The notes under the pieces are model-generated. The model searched no databases. It was given only the letters and a program-made list of their open reading frames with translations, and had not been told where the DNA came from. The position numbers were made by a program, and so were the translations under genes. From Firmicutes bacterium UBA1426 (lineage in GTDB: Bacteria > Bacillota > Clostridia > Peptostreptococcales > Anaerovoracaceae): 5,351 bases of DNA. Positions 1 through 5,332 of the stretch are shown here, piece after piece. Where the stretch lies: the NCBI GenBank assembly GCA_002329675.1, contig DCUA01000094.1, forward strand, positions 1 to 5,351. The letters run 5' to 3'. Positions within the stretch are counted from its first letter, which is position 1; every line of letters begins with the position of its first letter.

Positions 1-97
1 GTGTCTTCCCGACTCTGCGTTTGATCTCTGTGATATTGTGCTTAATGCAGCTAAGGTCGATCTCTGCCCATACGGGCCTCAGAGTTTCTTTTAACAT
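1..97 (-). CDS. alr: Alanine racemase, N-terminal 32 codons (runs off left edge)
   Basis: Reading the minus strand from an ATG at 97 gives a protein starting MLKETLRPVWAEIDLSCIKH and continuing NITEIKRRVGKT to the window edge. RPVWAEIDLSxIxHN is the hallmark start of fold-type III, PLP-dependent alanine racemases, which interconvert L- and D-alanine for peptidoglycan. The PLP lysine (in the VVKADAYGHG motif) would come just after the visible part, so catalytic competence cannot be judged. A good ribosome binding site, GAGGAG, sits 5 nt before the ATG (108-103). The gene is co-directional with the AOR operon but has no evident functional link, and a long hairpin separates them. A paralogue from the same fold, such as another amino-acid racemase, cannot be excluded from 32 residues. 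Confidence 0.85.
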   Translation of the reverse strand, partial: MLKETLRPVWAEIDLSCIKHNITEIKRRVGKT

Positions 98-122
98 TAT
101 TGCTCCTCAGATATTAAAATTT

Positions 123-169
123 ATACTGTAATACCGGATGCTTATGGAAGGTATCCGGTATTGCAGTAT
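123..169 (-). terminator. Long hairpin after the AOR operon, probable terminator
   Basis: Arms 123-139 and 153-169 form 17 consecutive pairs with one G-T wobble (129/163), enclosing a 13-nt loop. Minus-strand reading continues into AAATTTTAATAT, an imperfect T-rich tail. It lies 46 nt past the stop of the last operon gene and 26 nt before the alanine racemase start. It best fits an operon terminator. The weak tail, and a possible promoter upstream of it (181-209), leave open a role as a leader or mRNA-stabilising hairpin for the racemase transcript. Confidence 0.6.
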
Positions 170-180
170 TTACCAATGAC

Positions 181-209
181 AGTATACAAGATGGAGCATA
201 AAAAAACAA
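181..209 (-). promoter_or_regulatory. Candidate sigma-A promoter for alanine racemase
   Basis: On the minus strand a TTGTTT box (209-204) is followed after 17 nt by TATACT (186-181), which would start transcription near 174. The boxes and spacing are good for sigma-A. The promoter sits just beyond the end of the AOR operon and points at the racemase gene. Transcripts from it would pass through the 123-169 hairpin, so either that hairpin does not fully terminate or this promoter is not used. It is seen only as a sequence match. Confidence 0.4.
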
Positions 210-214
210 CGTCT

Positions 215-418
215 TCAACCACCTGCGACCAGGCGCAGAATCTTGATGAAATCTCCCTCTTCAAGGACACGGGTAGCGTATTCTCCTGAAAGAAGCTGCG
301 AGCCGTTGATCCACACTGAAACCCGGGAGCTGTAGCCTGCCGATGCCAGCAAGCCGGTGACGGTGGTACCCGAAGGGACCACCGTCTCTTTGTTATTTAC
401 TTTAACTCGTATATCCAT
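215..418 (-). CDS. ThiS/MoaD-like sulfur carrier protein (second module)
   Basis: This 67-residue protein of the ubiquitin-like beta-grasp family ends in Ala-Gly-Gly (65-67). In ThiS and MoaD the terminal glycine is adenylated and converted to a thiocarboxylate that donates sulfur. The VWINGSQLLSGEYATRVLEEGD segment pattern (about residues 35-56) followed by IKILRLVAGG resembles ThiS more than MoaD, and the length matches ThiS. The ATG at 418 lies inside the end of the AOR-2 gene (22-nt overlap), so translation is probably coupled; nearby SD-like sequence is weak (AAAAGG, or TAGG closer in). Position suggests a role in the dithiolene sulfur of the tungsten/molybdenum pterin cofactor of AOR-2, as proposed for MoaD-like genes beside archaeal AORs. 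A thiamine role is less likely because no thi genes are visible. No activating enzyme (MoeB/ThiF type) or MoaE is in view. Confidence 0.85.
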   Translation of the reverse strand: MDIRVKVNNKETVVPSGTTVTGLLASAGYSSRVSVWINGSQLLSGEYATRVLEEGDFIKILRLVAGG

Positions 419-2289
419 TCCAAACCTAACCTTTTGACAGTTTCAGGCTTTGGTGCTGCGGTCTCCCGGTCCCACCCGGCATAATCGTAGTAGGCATCCA
501 AAGCTTTCTCAAAGTCTTCTTTTGTAATATGTGCGCCCTCATTGGGACCGCTAGGCATGGGGAGAAATGCCTTCGGTGGCAATGTGTCATCCTTACGTCC
601 AAATCCTTCTCTTACATTGAACATCCGCATCATATTGAGTCTCCGCTCACCGATTTCCTGATGCTCTTCGATCGAGGTATCCCAACCGATGCCGTATTTA
701 CAGTAATCTACCAGCTCCTGGGGCCCATACATCTGCCATGCCGGTCCCCATACGAACTGGCATAGACAGAGAGTGTCCATCATAGAATAGTACTTCTGAG
801 TTTCCAGAGCAAACTTGGATTTATTCGCATCCAACACACCATAGGAATCACACTTCTCAAAGGATGCCAGCATATTTGGCCAGATCCAGTTCTGATCGTC
901 ATCCGGAGCCATCAAAGCAGGGTCGTGCTCCGAAGACTGGTGATCTGCTCCGAAGTTATTCACTGCATAGTTCACAGCCAGGTTGGGTTTCATCTGTACC
1001 ATATGGGCAGGCCATTCCTGACCCTTTGTGGCCACCACCAGCTCTTCAGCACCTTTGCCAACGAGCTTGGCAGCCCGTACGCTACCAAGTGATAGCAGCT
1101 CGCCAATGCCTTTCTCGCGATAGGCAATTTTTTTCAGCAGTTCAGGATAAACAGAGCTGTTTCCAAAGCGAAGATCAAGGCCATCCGTATCTTCCTTTGT
1201 CAGAATACCTTTCTCATAGCAGTCCATAGCCCAGGCAATTGTAGCCCCGCAGGAAATAGTGTCCATGCCGTACATATTGCAGTACTGATTGGCCTCACAG
1301 ACATCTTCCAGGTTGTTTACGCCGCAGTAGGATCCGAAGGTGGCAATAGTCTCGTATTCGGGACCACCATAATAAGGATCTGCTTTGCCCGGTATGGTGA
1401 CTTCCCGCTTACAGCGTATTGCACAGCCAAAGCAGGTCTCCGTTCCGGATAAAACCGTCCTTCGCATAGTAGAACCATAGAGATTTCTCGCGCCTTCCAG
1501 AACACCGGAATTCCAGTTGAAGGAAGGGAGGAAACCTTCTACATCGTGAGCCCCCACTACTCCGGCGGAGCCATTTTTTGCAGTATCCGCAATAGCATCG
1601 TTGGCAGCCATGCGCTCTTTTACATTCAGTGTGAGGGTCTTCATTCCCTCGGGATCAGCCGGTCGAACAGGAGGCTGCCTTTTAACCACCAAACCTTTAA
1701 GGTTTTTGGATCCCATCACGGCACCGGTTCCGTTCCTGCCGTTCGCCCGGCTCCTTCTGTGCATGATGTTCGAAAAAAGCACGCCATTCTCACCTGCAGG
1801 ACCGATGAGGGAGCATTCGATCTTGTCTGTGCCAAGATCCTTTTCAATCTGCCGCTCCGTATCGCCGGTGACCTTTCCCCAGAGATGTGAAGCATCCCGT
1901 AATTCTACATTGTCCTTGTCAATATATAAATAGACGGGTGTTTCAGCTTTTCCGGTGAAGATCACTGCGTCGTATCCGTTGGCTTTTAGCTGGGCGGGGA
2001 TGTAACCGCCTACCTGAGAGTCTCCGGCGGTTCCCGTCAGCGGACTCTTCGTGGTGACGCACATCCGGCTTTGTCCGCTGATGGGGATCCCTGTCAGCGG
2101 AGAAACGGTAAAAATCAGAGGATTCTCCGGTGACAGGGGATCCGTCCCCGCCCGGATGTTATGGAACAACAGGTACATTCCAAGAGCCGACCCTCCGGGA
2201 TACTTCCGATAGGTCTCAGCAGGAAGTAATTCCGTACGTATTGTCTTATCGCTTAAGTTTACATATAGAAGTTTTGCGCTTTCAATCAT
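397..2289 (-). CDS. Aldehyde ferredoxin oxidoreductase family protein AOR-2
   Basis: This 630-residue protein is full length for the AOR family, whose members oxidise aldehydes (or related substrates) to acids with a tungsten, rarely molybdenum, bis-pterin cofactor and one [4Fe-4S] cluster. The N-terminal AFOR domain (about 1-205) contains SGQSRMCVTTKSPLTG (71-86), the GGYIPAQLKANGYDAVIFTG region and GRNGTGAVMGSKNLKG (184-199). The cluster motif is C286-x2-C289-x3-C293, with C510 as the expected fourth ligand in D505-T-L-C-L-C510. PEYET (310-314) and H450 in GADH match active-site residues of Pyrococcus AOR. The first pterin motif reads NMYGMD (338-343), with Asn for the first Asp. It is only loosely similar to AOR-1, so its substrate probably differs and cannot be named. 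The start has a good SD, AAAGGTG, 7 nt upstream. No signal peptide is seen; it is cytoplasmic. Confidence 0.93.
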   Translation of the reverse strand: MIESAKLLYVNLSDKTIRTELLPAETYRKYPGGSALGMYLLFHNIRAGTDPLSPENPLIFTVSPLTGIPISGQSRMCVTTKSPLTGTAGDSQVGGYIPAQLKANGYDAVIFTGKAETPVYLYIDKDNVELRDASHLWGKVTGDTERQIEKDLGTDKIECSLIGPAGENGVLFSNIMHRRSRANGRNGTGAVMGSKNLKGLVVKRQPPVRPADPEGMKTLTLNVKERMAANDAIADTAKNGSAGVVGAHDVEGFLPSFNWNSGVLEGARNLYGSTMRRTVLSGTETCFGCAIRCKREVTIPGKADPYYGGPEYETIATFGSYCGVNNLEDVCEANQYCNMYGMDTISCGATIAWAMDCYEKGILTKEDTDGLDLRFGNSSVYPELLKKIAYREKGIGELLSLGSVRAAKLVGKGAEELVVATKGQEWPAHMVQMKPNLAVNYAVNNFGADHQSSEHDPALMAPDDDQNWIWPNMLASFEKCDSYGVLDANKSKFALETQKYYSMMDTLCLCQFVWGPAWQMYGPQELVDYCKYGIGWDTSIEEHQEIGERRLNMMRMFNVREGFGRKDDTLPPKAFLPMPSGPNEGAHITKEDFEKALDAYYDYAGWDRETAAPKPETVKRLGLEWIYELK

Positions 2290-2324
2290 ATCTTTTCACC
2301 TTTCTCTATCTGAATTAGCCTTGC

Positions 2325-2340
2325 TTTGTTAATAAACAAA
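2325..2340. repeat. Short perfect palindrome upstream of AOR-2
   Basis: TTTGTT-AATA-AACAAA is a 6+6 inverted repeat with a 4-nt centre, 36 nt before the AOR-2 start and overlapping the T-rich tail of the adjacent terminator. It could be an operator for a dimeric regulator or simply a by-product of AT-rich tail sequence. No strong promoter was found beside it. Confidence 0.3.
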
Positions 2341-2368
2341 ATGCCCCCATTAAAACATGGGGGCATTT
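2331..2368 (-). terminator. Intra-operon hairpin with T-rich tail (attenuator)
   Basis: Arms 2339-2350 and 2357-2368 form 12 perfect base pairs with a run of five G-C pairs and a 6-nt loop. Read on the minus strand, the stem is followed by TGTTTATT, and the stem foot itself is A-U, giving a T-rich 3' side. It starts 15 nt after the stop of the MoaD-like gene and ends before the SD of AOR-2. It has the form of an intrinsic terminator placed inside the operon, so it probably attenuates read-through into AOR-2 or marks a processing/stability boundary between the two modules. Confidence 0.75.
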
Positions 2369-2383
2369 GCATAAGTCAGTTGA

Positions 2384-2623
2384 TCAACCGCCTGAAATCT
2401 TTGAATAGGCTTTTAGTTCATCGCCATCTTTCAGTTTGTCATAAATCATGACTCGTAAGCCGTTTATAGCGACAAATCCAAAATTGTCGATCTTAGTCCA
2501 GTCGATTCCGACGAGCTTTAATGCTTCTTCTGCGGTACAGCCGTCCGGAACCTCTACGATCCGTTCTTTATCGCCTTCAAAATACTTGGTCAATGTCCCC
2601 CGTAATGTAATTTTTATTTTCAT
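2384..2623 (-). CDS. MoaD-like sulfur carrier protein (first module)
   Basis: This 79-residue beta-grasp protein matches the usual MoaD length and ends in Ser-Gly-Gly (77-79), the tail that carries the thiocarboxylate sulfur used in building the molybdopterin dithiolene. Visible family features are the N-terminal strand MKIKITLRGT, the VAINGLRV strand (about 51-58) and LKDGDELKAY (about 64-73) before the tail. It lies 85 nt after AOR-1 and just before the attenuator hairpin, so it belongs to the first AOR module. The SD, GGGAGGA, is strong but about 12 nt from the ATG, longer than usual. The name moaD is not assigned, because MoaE, MoeB and other pterin synthesis genes are absent here and the family includes dedicated AOR-associated paralogues. 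Confidence 0.88.
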   Translation of the reverse strand: MKIKITLRGTLTKYFEGDKERIVEVPDGCTAEEALKLVGIDWTKIDNFGFVAINGLRVMIYDKLKDGDELKAYSKISGG

Positions 2624-2708
2624 TTCTGGTTATCATCCTCCCGGGTGGGCATTTGCTATTTTACGCCATTTCAGGTGTTTCAATTCATGAGGATACGGGT
2701 TGTTTCCC

Positions 2709-4469
2709 TTAAAGCGTGGCAATCAGGCTGTCAGGAAGCGTTCCGTCTGCGTTCCATCCCAGAACGGAATAGTACTGCTGTTTCATATCCTCAAAGGCCT
2801 CTTCAGGAATCTTCTGTCCTGCAGCAGGTCCACTCTTAAGAGCATCGTTGAAAATACGCTTAGGTGCGGTATCATCCTTTGCTGTAAAGCCTTCTCTTTG
2901 ATTGAAAGCTCTCGCAATGTTAATGACACGGGTGCCTACCTCGGCCATATCATCCGCAGTCCATTCCTTTCCTGTAACCAGCGTCATCAGCTCTGCCATG
3001 GTATCCATGCTAAGAGTAGCCCAGAAGTCGCAGATGCACAGACTGAATTTGACTGCATTGAACTGTGCCAGGTTAAATACCATCTCACCTTTACCTTCAG
3101 GAGTATAGGGAGGTATGGAAGCGGCAAACACCTCTTCGTTGGGTGCATAGGCTCTCATATGGCAGGCTCCTCTGTCGGAGACAGCATATGCCAGGGACAT
3201 GCCCCAGGACCCACGTGGTTCGTATTGAGGATATTCCAGACCCTTGACATGCATAGCAAAATCATTACCGCCGTATTTTTCAGCCAGCTTCTTTACGCCC
3301 ATTGCCAGCTCTTTTCCGATGCCCTCGCCTTTGGCCATCATTTTCAAATACTCTATGTATTTGTCCATCTCGCCGAAGCGGATGCCAAAATCATGGATGC
3401 CCTTCTCTGTCATCTCCATAGCCCAGTTCAACACGTCACCGGCGCTGATGGTATCCAGGCCCATGTCGTCTGCCACCTGGTTAGCTTTCACAATAGCTTC
3501 GGGATCACGATTTCCGGCGTTTGGTCCGAATGCAGCGATGGTCTCATATTCGGGTCCTTCACATATGGCGTCGCCAATCTTCAGGAAATTGCCGCATCCA
3601 AGGCCACAGCTTCCACAGCCGCGCTTTCCCTGCAGCTTTTCCATGAGCACTTCACCGTTATAGTCCGTCCAGTTTTCATCCGTTGTATCGGAGAAGTTCT
3701 TGAAGGGCAAAATGCCTCCGTCCTGACAGGCTTCCAAAAATGCGGTGGTGCCAAGATCGAATACAAAGGTGTTGTCCTCGAGCAGGGTGTCTTCTTTTTC
3801 GATTTCCGCAATTCTCTTAACGGCTTCTACAATATTGGGGATTTCAACACTACCCGTGCCCTTCACCACTACAGCCTTGAGGTTTTTGCTGCCCATAACG
3901 GCACCCATACCGCCTCTTCCCGCTTGTCTATAATAATCCGAGGTGATGCAGGCCATACCGCTGAGATTCTCACCGGCAGGTCCGATGGTCAGTACGCTGT
4001 AATCGTGGTCATACTTTTCGATGAGGAGAGCTTCCGTCTCGTGGCAGCCTTTTCCCCAGAGGAAAGAACCGTCCTCAAAACTGACTTTATCATCTTCAAT
4101 AAGTAAGTATCCCGGTTTATCCAGTGCACCTTCAATGATGATGGCATCATAGCCTGCATACTTGATCCGCAGGGCAGAATGGCCGCCAATGGAGCAGTCG
4201 CAGATGGTTCCTGTTGCCGGAGACTTTCCTGCTACTGCAAGTTTTCCGGAGCAGGGGACGGTGGTTCCTGTCATGGGTCCGGTCATGAAGATCAGCTTGT
4301 TGTCAGCAGACAGGGGGTCGATACCCGGTTTCAATTCTTCGTAAAGATACTTAATGCTCAGCCCTTTCGAGCCTATGTATTTCTCGGCCCAATCCATGCG
4401 AAGGGGCTCAGTTTCAGCTGTTTTTTTACTCAGATCTACCCTGAGCACATTGTTCTGGTAACCTAACAT
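2709..4469 (-). CDS. Aldehyde ferredoxin oxidoreductase family protein AOR-1
   Basis: This 586-residue protein is close to the roughly 600-residue archaeal AORs. The N-terminal domain has YIGSKGLSIKYLYEEL (31-46), KSPATGT (82-88), the GGHSALRIKYAGYDAIIIEG region and GRGGMGAVMGSKNLKA (184-199). The [4Fe-4S] motif is C285-x2-C288-x3-C292, with C480 as the expected fourth ligand. PEYET (306-310) and H437 in RGACH correspond to active-site residues. The first pterin motif DDMGLD (334-339) is intact. The second, normally DxxGLC, reads FSLCIC (475-480) and lacks the Asp. K76 stands where Arg is usual. It probably oxidises an aldehyde or related compound and passes electrons to the ferredoxin 15 nt upstream. 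The start has an excellent SD, AAGGAGG, 7 nt before the ATG, overlapping the ferredoxin stop. The substrate is unknown. Confidence 0.94.
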   Translation of the reverse strand: MLGYQNNVLRVDLSKKTAETEPLRMDWAEKYIGSKGLSIKYLYEELKPGIDPLSADNKLIFMTGPMTGTTVPCSGKLAVAGKSPATGTICDCSIGGHSALRIKYAGYDAIIIEGALDKPGYLLIEDDKVSFEDGSFLWGKGCHETEALLIEKYDHDYSVLTIGPAGENLSGMACITSDYYRQAGRGGMGAVMGSKNLKAVVVKGTGSVEIPNIVEAVKRIAEIEKEDTLLEDNTFVFDLGTTAFLEACQDGGILPFKNFSDTTDENWTDYNGEVLMEKLQGKRGCGSCGLGCGNFLKIGDAICEGPEYETIAAFGPNAGNRDPEAIVKANQVADDMGLDTISAGDVLNWAMEMTEKGIHDFGIRFGEMDKYIEYLKMMAKGEGIGKELAMGVKKLAEKYGGNDFAMHVKGLEYPQYEPRGSWGMSLAYAVSDRGACHMRAYAPNEEVFAASIPPYTPEGKGEMVFNLAQFNAVKFSLCICDFWATLSMDTMAELMTLVTGKEWTADDMAEVGTRVINIARAFNQREGFTAKDDTAPKRIFNDALKSGPAAGQKIPEEAFEDMKQQYYSVLGWNADGTLPDSLIATL

Positions 4470-4484
4470 GCTTATGCCTCCTTC

Positions 4485-4874
4485 CTATTCAAAGATCAGC
4501 GCGCCTTGCGGGCAGACCTTCACGCACATGGGATCGCCGTTACAGGTATCGCATATGTAAGATTTTTTCTCTCTGAGACGAACTACTTTTCTCGGGCACT
4601 TGGCTGCACATGTACCGCAACCGATGCACACCTCGTGATCTACTAAAATCTTATCATCCATGGAAATGGCACCGGTGGGACAGTTCTTAAAGCAGATCCC
4701 GCATAGATTGCAATAGGAATCTTTGTACTTTAAATCTCCGCCCTTGTCGTAATAGGTTTCAATAAAAACCCGTGCCTTGGAAGGTACAAAGGCGCCTTCA
4801 TGCGTAGCGGAGCAAACCTGGCCGCAAAGCTGACAGCCTATGCACTTTTGCTTTGTAAACCTCAATCTTTTCAC
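4485..4874 (-). CDS. Four-cluster [4Fe-4S] ferredoxin, electron-transfer subunit
   Basis: This 129-residue protein has sixteen cysteines in four cluster motifs: C11-x2-C14-x2-C17-x3-C21; C55, C58, C61, C65; C83, C86, C89, C93; and a variant C108-x2-C111-x5-C117-x3-C121. This is the DmsB/HydN/AorA type of polyferredoxin that relays electrons for molybdo- and tungstoenzymes. No signal peptide or membrane segment is seen, so it is cytoplasmic. It is the first operon gene, 15 nt before AOR-1, the same order as the electron-transfer and tungsten subunits of the aromatic-degrader AOR complex. Translation starts at GTG (4874): the upstream in-frame codons reach a TGA without another start, and the nearby ATGs at 4899 and 4887 are in another frame. 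The main SD, AAAGGA, is about 12 nt away, with a closer weak AGG. No FAD/NADH subunit is in the window, so its final acceptor is unknown. Confidence 0.93.
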   Translation of the reverse strand: MKRLRFTKQKCIGCQLCGQVCSATHEGAFVPSKARVFIETYYDKGGDLKYKDSYCNLCGICFKNCPTGAISMDDKILVDHEVCIGCGTCAAKCPRKVVRLREKKSYICDTCNGDPMCVKVCPQGALIFE

Positions 4875-4908
4875 GTTGCCTATACATCCTTTCTTTCATG
4901 ATTTAATT

Positions 4909-4952
4909 AAAAAGCAAAGCAGAGCACATAAAAACCAGCATCTCTCCTTTGC
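4909..4952 (-). terminator. Riboswitch-controlled terminator before the ferredoxin gene
   Basis: On the minus strand GCAAAGGAGAG (4952-4942) pairs with CTCTGCTTTGC (4924-4914), 10 of 11 positions with one G-G mismatch, around a 17-nt loop, and is followed at once by TTTTT (4913-4909). It ends 34 nt before the ferredoxin GTG. The 5' arm is the aptamer's conserved AAAGG plus the 3' strand of its P1 (GGAG, 4947-4944), so aptamer and terminator cannot both form. This is the arrangement of an ON switch. Confidence 0.8.
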
Positions 4953-5035
4953 ACATTGGCAGGCTGGAAAATCACTTCTCCAACCCTATCGTTTTCGTCG
5001 GCAAGCGGCCTTTGCTTGTCATACGAAAATCGGAG
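4944..5035 (-). promoter_or_regulatory. Moco/Tuco-family riboswitch aptamer upstream of the AOR operon
   Basis: The minus-strand leader folds as the Moco RNA motif, a conserved element linked genetically to molybdenum and tungsten cofactor sensing. P1 is CTCC (5035-5032) with GGAG (4947-4944). CCGA is followed by an arm of TTTTCGT (5029-5023) with ACGAAAA (4998-4992), topped by CAAGC (5018-5014) with GCTTG (5006-5002). After CGATAGG comes a 10-bp stem (4985-4976 with 4971-4962, two G-U wobbles) capped by GTGA, a GNRA tetraloop. The 3' segment is GCCTGCC...GTGCAAAGG. Each element lines up in order with the plus-strand aptamer at 5178-5267. The likely ligand here is the tungsten form, since the operon encodes AORs; that is inference. 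The GCTGG at 4939-4935 could compete for CCAGC in the GNRA stem. Confidence 0.87.
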
Positions 5036-5070
5036 TTATCATAATATTTTGCTTTTTTAATTGTACTATC

Positions 5071-5099
5071 AATATACTATGCCGAACCCGAATTGTCAA
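5071..5099 (-). promoter_or_regulatory. Sigma-A promoter of the ferredoxin-AOR operon
   Basis: On the minus strand a perfect TTGACA (5099-5094) is followed after exactly 17 nt by TATATT (5076-5071). Transcription should start near 5064, giving a leader of about 190 nt containing the aptamer and terminator. This is the strongest promoter match in the window and suggests that control is mainly after initiation. Confidence 0.85.
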
Positions 5100-5124
5100 A
5101 GCTATATTGGTGCGATAAAACTCC

Positions 5125-5152
5125 TTGCATTTCCAATTTTTATAGTTATAAT
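5125..5152 (+). promoter_or_regulatory. Divergent sigma-A promoter for the rightward transcript
   Basis: TTGCAT (5125-5130) and a perfect TATAAT (5147-5152) are separated by 16 nt, so transcription should start around 5159, about 19 nt before the plus-strand aptamer. The -35 boxes of the two divergent promoters are only 25 nt apart, so the two RNA polymerases may interfere or share a regulator site. Confidence 0.75.
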
Positions 5153-5177
5153 TAAGATAGATAATTTAATAACAAGT

Positions 5178-5267
5178 TTCCGAGTCGCAGTGTCCTAAAG
5201 CTCAGCCATGGACGGCGACCGATGGGTATCCGGAGAAATCCGTATGCCTCCCGCATTTGGAAAGGAA
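5178..5267 (+). promoter_or_regulatory. Moco/Tuco-family riboswitch aptamer for an off-window gene
   Basis: This is a close match to the Moco RNA motif. P1 pairs TTCC (5178-5181) with GGAA (5264-5267). CCGA leads into GTCGC (5184-5188) paired with GCGAC (5215-5219), with an inner GTCC/GGAC stem (5192-5195, 5210-5213). CGATGG follows, then a 10-position stem (5225-5234 with 5239-5248, one mismatch) capped by GAAA. The 3' segment GCCTCCCGCATTTGGAAAGG (5246-5265) is nearly the same as that of the Escherichia coli moaA leader as I recall it. The regulated gene lies beyond 5351; cofactor synthesis or molybdate/tungstate transport would be typical of the family. No coding start is visible in the remaining bases. 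Confidence 0.92.
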
Positions 5268-5296
5268 TGTCAACAAGAGTTAGTCAGAGGTAGTAT

Positions 5297-5332
5297 AGCC
5301 CTTTCTTTTTGTGGAAAGGGCTTTTATTTTTT
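5297..5332 (+). terminator. Intrinsic terminator downstream of the plus-strand aptamer
   Basis: AGCCCTTTC (5297-5305) pairs perfectly with GAAAGGGCT (5314-5322) around an 8-nt loop, followed by TTTATTTTTT (5323-5332). It lies 29 nt past P1 and shares no bases with the aptamer, so a folded, ligand-bound aptamer would leave it free to form: an OFF arrangement. The aptamer's GGAAAGG (5259-5265) can pair with 5300-5306, a possible antiterminator in the unbound state. Confidence 0.88.

Noticed and set aside
1546..1933. Overlapping plus-strand open frames opposite AOR-2
   Set aside because: They are antisense to conserved AOR motifs, low in protein-like character and without start signals.
2379..2388. 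GTTGATCAAC palindrome at the stop of the MoaD-like gene
   Set aside because: It is short, partly coding for the Gly-Gly tail and stop, and needs no regulatory explanation.
2700..4106. A 468-codon open frame on the plus strand opposite AOR-1
   Set aside because: It is fully antisense to a well-supported AOR gene, its translation resembles no family I know and lacks a convincing ribosome binding site. Long open antisense frames are common opposite biased coding sequence.
4885..4899. ATG codons at 4899 and 4887 as ferredoxin starts
   Set aside because: They are in a different frame from the ferredoxin; the in-frame upstream sequence reaches TGA at 4898, leaving GTG at 4874 as the start.
4840..5118. 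A 92-codon plus-strand open frame across the intergenic region
   Set aside because: It runs antisense through the minus-strand aptamer, terminator and promoter, whose structure explains the sequence better; no good SD.
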